Positions 60,818-64,000 of a DNA stretch of 64,000 nucleotides are shown piece after piece. Source of the DNA: Halomarina halobia. Lineage in GTDB: Archaea > Halobacteriota > Halobacteria > Halobacteriales > Haloarculaceae. The notes beneath the pieces are model-generated. The model made no database searches. It saw only the letters and a list, made by a program, of their open reading frames with translations, and was not told the origin of the DNA. Numbering within the stretch: the stretch's first letter is position 1; the number at the start of each line of letters is the position of its first letter. The stretch is from positions 248,001-312,000 of the forward strand of contig NZ_CP119992.1 of NCBI RefSeq assembly GCF_029338575.1, in the 5' to 3' direction. The position numbers were made by a program, and so were the translations under genes.

Positions 60818-62689
60818 TTACGCGCGGACGCCCCAGAAGAACGCGATCCCGAGGACGGTGACGACCGACAGGAGCAACTGCAACGGCGCTCCGACGCGGA
60901 GGAAGTCGGAGAACCGGTAGCCGCCGGGGCCGTAGACGAACAGGTTCGTCTGGTACCCCACGGGGGTCATGAACGCCGTCGAGGCCGCGAACGTCACGGC
61001 CAACACGAACGCGAACGCGTTCGCTCCGATCGACTGAGCGGCGCTGGCGGCGACGGGGATCATGAGGACGACGCTCGCGTTGTTGCTGATGACGCTCGTC
61101 AACAGGCCGGTCGCGAGGTAGAACACCCACAGGACGCCGATCGCCGGCAGGAACGTCGCCGTCGACGCGACGGCGTCCCCCAGAAGCGCGGCCGCCCCCG
61201 TCTGCTGCAGGGCGATCCCGAGCGGAATCACCCCCGCCAGGAGGAAGATCACGTTCCACTCGACGGACGAGTAGAGTTCGGTCGGTCTGAGGACGCCGGT
61301 GAAGACCATCGCTACCACCCCCGCTAGCGCCGAGACGACGATCGGGAGGACGTTCAGCGCCGGCAGTGCGACGACGCCGGCGATGATAGCGACCGCGAAC
61401 GGGATCTTCTCGGTCCGGTAGGTCACCTCGTCGAACTCGTGGGCGACGATGAAGTCCTCGTTCCGGACGAGACGGGTGAGGCTGTCCGGCGGTGCCTGCA
61501 CGAGAAGGGTGTCGCCGACGCGAATACGGATGTCCTCGAATCGGTCGCGGACCACGTCACCGCGGGTTCGAAAGGCGAGGACGTTCGCGGAGTAGCGCTG
61601 TCGGAACGTCGAACTCGCCAGGGTTTCGCCGACGAGGAACGATCCCGACGGAACGACCACCTCGACGAGGACGGGGTCGCCATCGTCGGGATGCAGGTCG
61701 TCCTCGGTCCGAGGTCCGCCGGCCAGCGCGAGGCCCTCCGCGTCCATGATGCGCTCGAGCGTCCCCCGGTTCGTCCGGAGCCGGAGCGTGTCGCGCTCGT
61801 GGATCTCCTTGCGAGCGAGCGGCTCGTCGAACCGCTCCCCGTATCGGATCAGTTGTAACACGTCGATGTCGAGTTCGTCCCCTCCGAGCGCCTCTCCGAC
61901 GGTCTGCCCGATCAGCGACGAGTTCGCGGGAACGACGACGTCCGTGAGGTACTCCTGGAGGGCGTACTCCTCGACGAGGTCCTCCTCGGCGGGAACCCGC
62001 TCGGGGAGCAACCGAACGCCGACCGTCACGAGATAGACTGACCCGACCGCGAAGACGACGACGCCGAGCTTGGTGAACTCGAACATCCCGAACGCGTGCA
62101 GCCCGAGACCGGGGGACTCCGCACCGAGCCGGGCCGTGATATCGCTCGCGAGAATGTTCGTCGACGTGCCGATGAGCGTCAGCGTCCCGCCGAGCATCGA
62201 GGCGAACGACAGCGGCATGAGCAGCTTCGACGGCGAGGTCCTCCCCTCGTGTGCGAGATCGGCGATGACGGGGACCAGTATCGCCACGACCGGCGTGTTG
62301 TTGATGACCCCCGAGACCGGACCGGTGACGCCGATCGTCGCGGCGAGTTGCTTGCGCCGGTCGTTCCCCGCGAACGCGGCCATCTTCCGACCGAGCAGTT
62401 GGACGATACCGGTCCGATTGACGCCGGTACTCAGGATGAGCATCGCCAGCACGGTGATGGTCGCAGGGCTGGCGAAGCCGGAGATGCCCTCGCGCGCGGA
62501 GATCTGCGTCCACGGTTCGAGCACCATCAACAGGACCATCACCAGGATGGCGGTGACGTCGATCGGGAACCGCTCGGTCGCGAAGAGAACGAGCGCGAGG
62601 AGGATGAGCGCGAATACGACGAGCATATCCCCCGTCACCGTGGACGGAGCGGCACTCTGGGCGAGTAGAGCGGGCAGACAGAAGGACAC
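60818..62689 (-). CDS. SLC13-family transporter with two TrkA-C (RCK_C) domains
   Basis: 623 aa from GTG 62689. N-terminal and C-terminal blocks of six helices flank a soluble middle (about 210-390) with two RCK_C-type beta-alpha domains (N-S-S-L-I-G-Q-T-V and G-S-F-L-V-G-E-T-L). I-N-N-T-P-V-V-A-I-L and I-S-N-N-A-S-V-V-L-M-I-P are the paired SNN/NNT substrate loops. Probably a sodium-coupled anion or dicarboxylate carrier. A CCTTTTTTCC box lies about 26 bp upstream. Confidence 0.9.
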   Translation of the reverse strand: MSFCLPALLAQSAAPSTVTGDMLVVFALILLALVLFATERFPIDVTAILVMVLLMVLEPWTQISAREGISGFASPATITVLAMLILSTGVNRTGIVQLLGRKMAAFAGNDRRKQLAATIGVTGPVSGVINNTPVVAILVPVIADLAHEGRTSPSKLLMPLSFASMLGGTLTLIGTSTNILASDITARLGAESPGLGLHAFGMFEFTKLGVVVFAVGSVYLVTVGVRLLPERVPAEEDLVEEYALQEYLTDVVVPANSSLIGQTVGEALGGDELDIDVLQLIRYGERFDEPLARKEIHERDTLRLRTNRGTLERIMDAEGLALAGGPRTEDDLHPDDGDPVLVEVVVPSGSFLVGETLASSTFRQRYSANVLAFRTRGDVVRDRFEDIRIRVGDTLLVQAPPDSLTRLVRNEDFIVAHEFDEVTYRTEKIPFAVAIIAGVVALPALNVLPIVVSALAGVVAMVFTGVLRPTELYSSVEWNVIFLLAGVIPLGIALQQTGAAALLGDAVASTATFLPAIGVLWVFYLATGLLTSVISNNASVVLMIPVAASAAQSIGANAFAFVLAVTFAASTAFMTPVGYQTNLFVYGPGGYRFSDFLRVGAPLQLLLSVVTVLGIAFFWGVRA

Positions 62690-62820
62690 ACAGAACAGAC
62701 GTTACAGCGGGGGAAAAAAGGCTCGTATCCGTACCGGTGGACCGTCAGCACTCGACGTGTCCAGGGAGGCGGAGGAGGTAAGCTCCGGAGTAGCTGCGGT
62801 TCGCCGCATCGCTGTTCGAC

Positions 62821-63999
62821 CTACTCGTCGCTCGTCTCCCGCACTGACTGCGCCTGTCGGATCACGAGGCGTTCGATTCGAGCGTCTTCGACGGCCTCGA
62901 CTTCGAGGGTGTACCCCTTCTGTTCGATCTGATCGCCGACTTCAGGGACTCTCCCGAGGTGACTGAACACGAACCCTCCGATCGTCTCGACGTCCTCGCT
63001 CTCGAATCCGGCGTCCAGTCGATCGTTCACCTTCTGGATCGGAACGCCACCGTCGACGACGTACGTCCCGTCGTTCCGCTCCTCGATGGAGGGTTCCTGG
63101 GCCGCCGTGTCGAACTCGTCCTGGATGTCGCCGACGATCTCCTCCAGGATGTCCTCGATGGTCACGATCCCCTCGAAGACTCCCCACTCGTCGATCACGA
63201 CGGCCATCTGTCCCCCTCCGTACGTCTGAAACTCGGCGAGGATCTCGTCGATCCGTCGCGTCTCCGGGACGACGAGCACCTCTCGGGCGAGTTCGCCAGC
63301 GGTGAGCGAGTCGTCGCGATCCGCCGCCGTCTCGATCGCTCGCAGGACGTCCTTGGCGTGGACGAACCCGACCGGTCGCTCCCCGTCTTCCTCGAGCACG
63401 AGGTAGCGCGTGTAGGTCCCGTCGGCGGCGACGGACCGCAGCTCCGAGAGCGGCATCGAGGCGGGCACGGTCTCCACGTCCGGGCGCGGGACCATGACCT
63501 CGCGGGCGACCGTATCCCCGAGTTCGAAGACGCTCTCGATCATCTCGACCTCGTCGAGGTCGATGTGTCCCGTCTCCTCCGAGCGGGTGAGGATCATCCG
63601 GATCTCCTCTTCGGTGTGGGTCTCCTCGCTCTCGGACGCCGGCGAGACGCCGACGAGGCGAGTGAAGTAGTTGGCGGTACCGTTGAAGACGATGATGCCG
63701 GGCATGAACGCGTAGTAGAAGAACTTCATGAGCGGGGCCACGAGGAGCGCGATCCGCTCGGCCTCCTGGATGGCGAACGTCTTCGGCGCGAGTTCGCCGA
63801 ACACGACGTGGAGGAACGTGATGAAGCCGAACCCGAGCGCGAACGCGACGAGGTGAATCGCCCCGCCGGGAAGTACCTGACCGAGGACGGGTTCGATGAT
63901 CGCCGCCACGGCCGGTTCGCCGATCCATCCGAGGCCCAGCGAGGAGAGCGTGATCCCCAGTTGGCTGACCGCGAGATAGTCGTCCAGGTTCCGGAGGGC
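62821..63999 (-). CDS. CNNM/CorC-HlyC family membrane protein, N-terminally cut by the window edge
   Basis: 393 codons from the edge. DUF21 transmembrane part (Q-L-G-I-T-L-S-S-L-G-L-G-W-I-G-E-P, then several helices and F-H-V-V-F-G-E-L-A-P-K-T), a CBS pair beginning V-A-R-E-V-M-V-P-R-P-D, then an acidic CorC_HlyC domain starting D-G-T-Y-V-V-D-G-G. Family members export or regulate Mg/Co or Na. The start is outside the window. Confidence 0.9.
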   Translation of the reverse strand, partial: ALRNLDDYLAVSQLGITLSSLGLGWIGEPAVAAIIEPVLGQVLPGGAIHLVAFALGFGFITFLHVVFGELAPKTFAIQEAERIALLVAPLMKFFYYAFMPGIIVFNGTANYFTRLVGVSPASESEETHTEEEIRMILTRSEETGHIDLDEVEMIESVFELGDTVAREVMVPRPDVETVPASMPLSELRSVAADGTYTRYLVLEEDGERPVGFVHAKDVLRAIETAADRDDSLTAGELAREVLVVPETRRIDEILAEFQTYGGGQMAVVIDEWGVFEGIVTIEDILEEIVGDIQDEFDTAAQEPSIEERNDGTYVVDGGVPIQKVNDRLDAGFESEDVETIGGFVFSHLGRVPEVGDQIEQKGYTLEVEAVEDARIERLVIRQAQSVRETSDE

Positions 64000-64000
64000 G

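Noticed and set aside
1..64000. tRNA, rRNA, insertion sequences, integrase, replication origin
   Set aside because: I read for T-arm GGTTCRA-type motifs, transposase signatures and orc/cdc6 genes on both strands and found none that held up.

Overview
The window is chromosomal DNA of a halophilic archaeon (class Halobacteria; genus not determinable from what is here). The evidence is a GC-rich sequence with strongly GC-biased third codon positions, acidic proteins, many genes with a TATA-like box about 26 bp before the start codon and little room for a leader, Tat-type signal and lipobox sequences, a PGF-CTERM archaeosortase tail, an archaeal transcript-cleavage factor, deoxyhypusine synthase and a bacterioruberin carotenoid cluster. 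I saw no rRNA, tRNA, transposase, integrase or CRISPR array.

Layout. 1-4 kb: 3' end of an agmatinase-type gene, a 35-aa basic protein with a near-maximal Shine-Dalgarno, a Nif3-like protein, deoxyhypusine synthase and a CBS protein with an S30AE-like tail. 4-12.7 kb: MOSC protein, cation/proton antiporter fused to two UspA domains, a broken RDD/ERCC4-like locus, a zinc-ribbon membrane protein, DUF2071 protein, alpha/beta hydrolase, hypoxanthine/guanine-type phosphoribosyltransferase and an NCS2 permease. 12.8-15.6 kb: one 940-aa membrane protein carrying 13 YegP/HVO_2922-like repeats. 16-25 kb: VOC proteins, GNAT acetyltransferase, CoaD, glycosyltransferase, metallophosphoesterase, FMN-binding-type protein, DUF457 and LEA-like proteins. 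25-32.7 kb: HTH_10 regulator, amino-acid permease overlapping an M20 deacylase, Tat-exported M14 carboxypeptidase, AI-2E-type transporter and a HalOD1-like protein. 32.8-37.7 kb: YchF GTPase and a minus-strand FAH - M24 peptidase - short ORF - purine nucleoside permease-type set. 37.7-43.3 kb: Tat lipoproteins, SRAP protein, a thioredoxin-fold lipoprotein coupled to a CxxC membrane protein, archaeal ornithine cyclodeaminase and UspA. 43.3-49 kb: a structured intergenic repeat region, then crtB and the overlapping crtD-lyeJ-cruF set plus a CBS gene, together covering phytoene synthesis and the C50 bacterioruberin branch. 49-56 kb: DoxX, Nudix-like, SDR, ZIP, YkgJ-type, SRPBCC, TFS, GHMP kinase of the methanopterin family and a glycosyltransferase. 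56-64 kb: a zinc-ribbon operon with mirrored Shine-Dalgarno sequences, a TSP3-repeat surface protein, OsmC, a frameshifted membrane gene, a lower-GC stretch, CspA with a hairpin/T-run terminator, an SLC13 transporter and a partial CNNM/CorC protein.

A recurring theme is gene decay by deletion: at least five loci (7.9-8.3, 22.3-22.7, 39.2-39.6, 53.6-53.8 and 58.6-59.0 kb) hold truncated, fused or frameshifted remnants between intact genes. Start codons were chosen from TATA spacing, Shine-Dalgarno matches, overlaps and where family similarity begins. All family names are recognised by eye; no database search was run.
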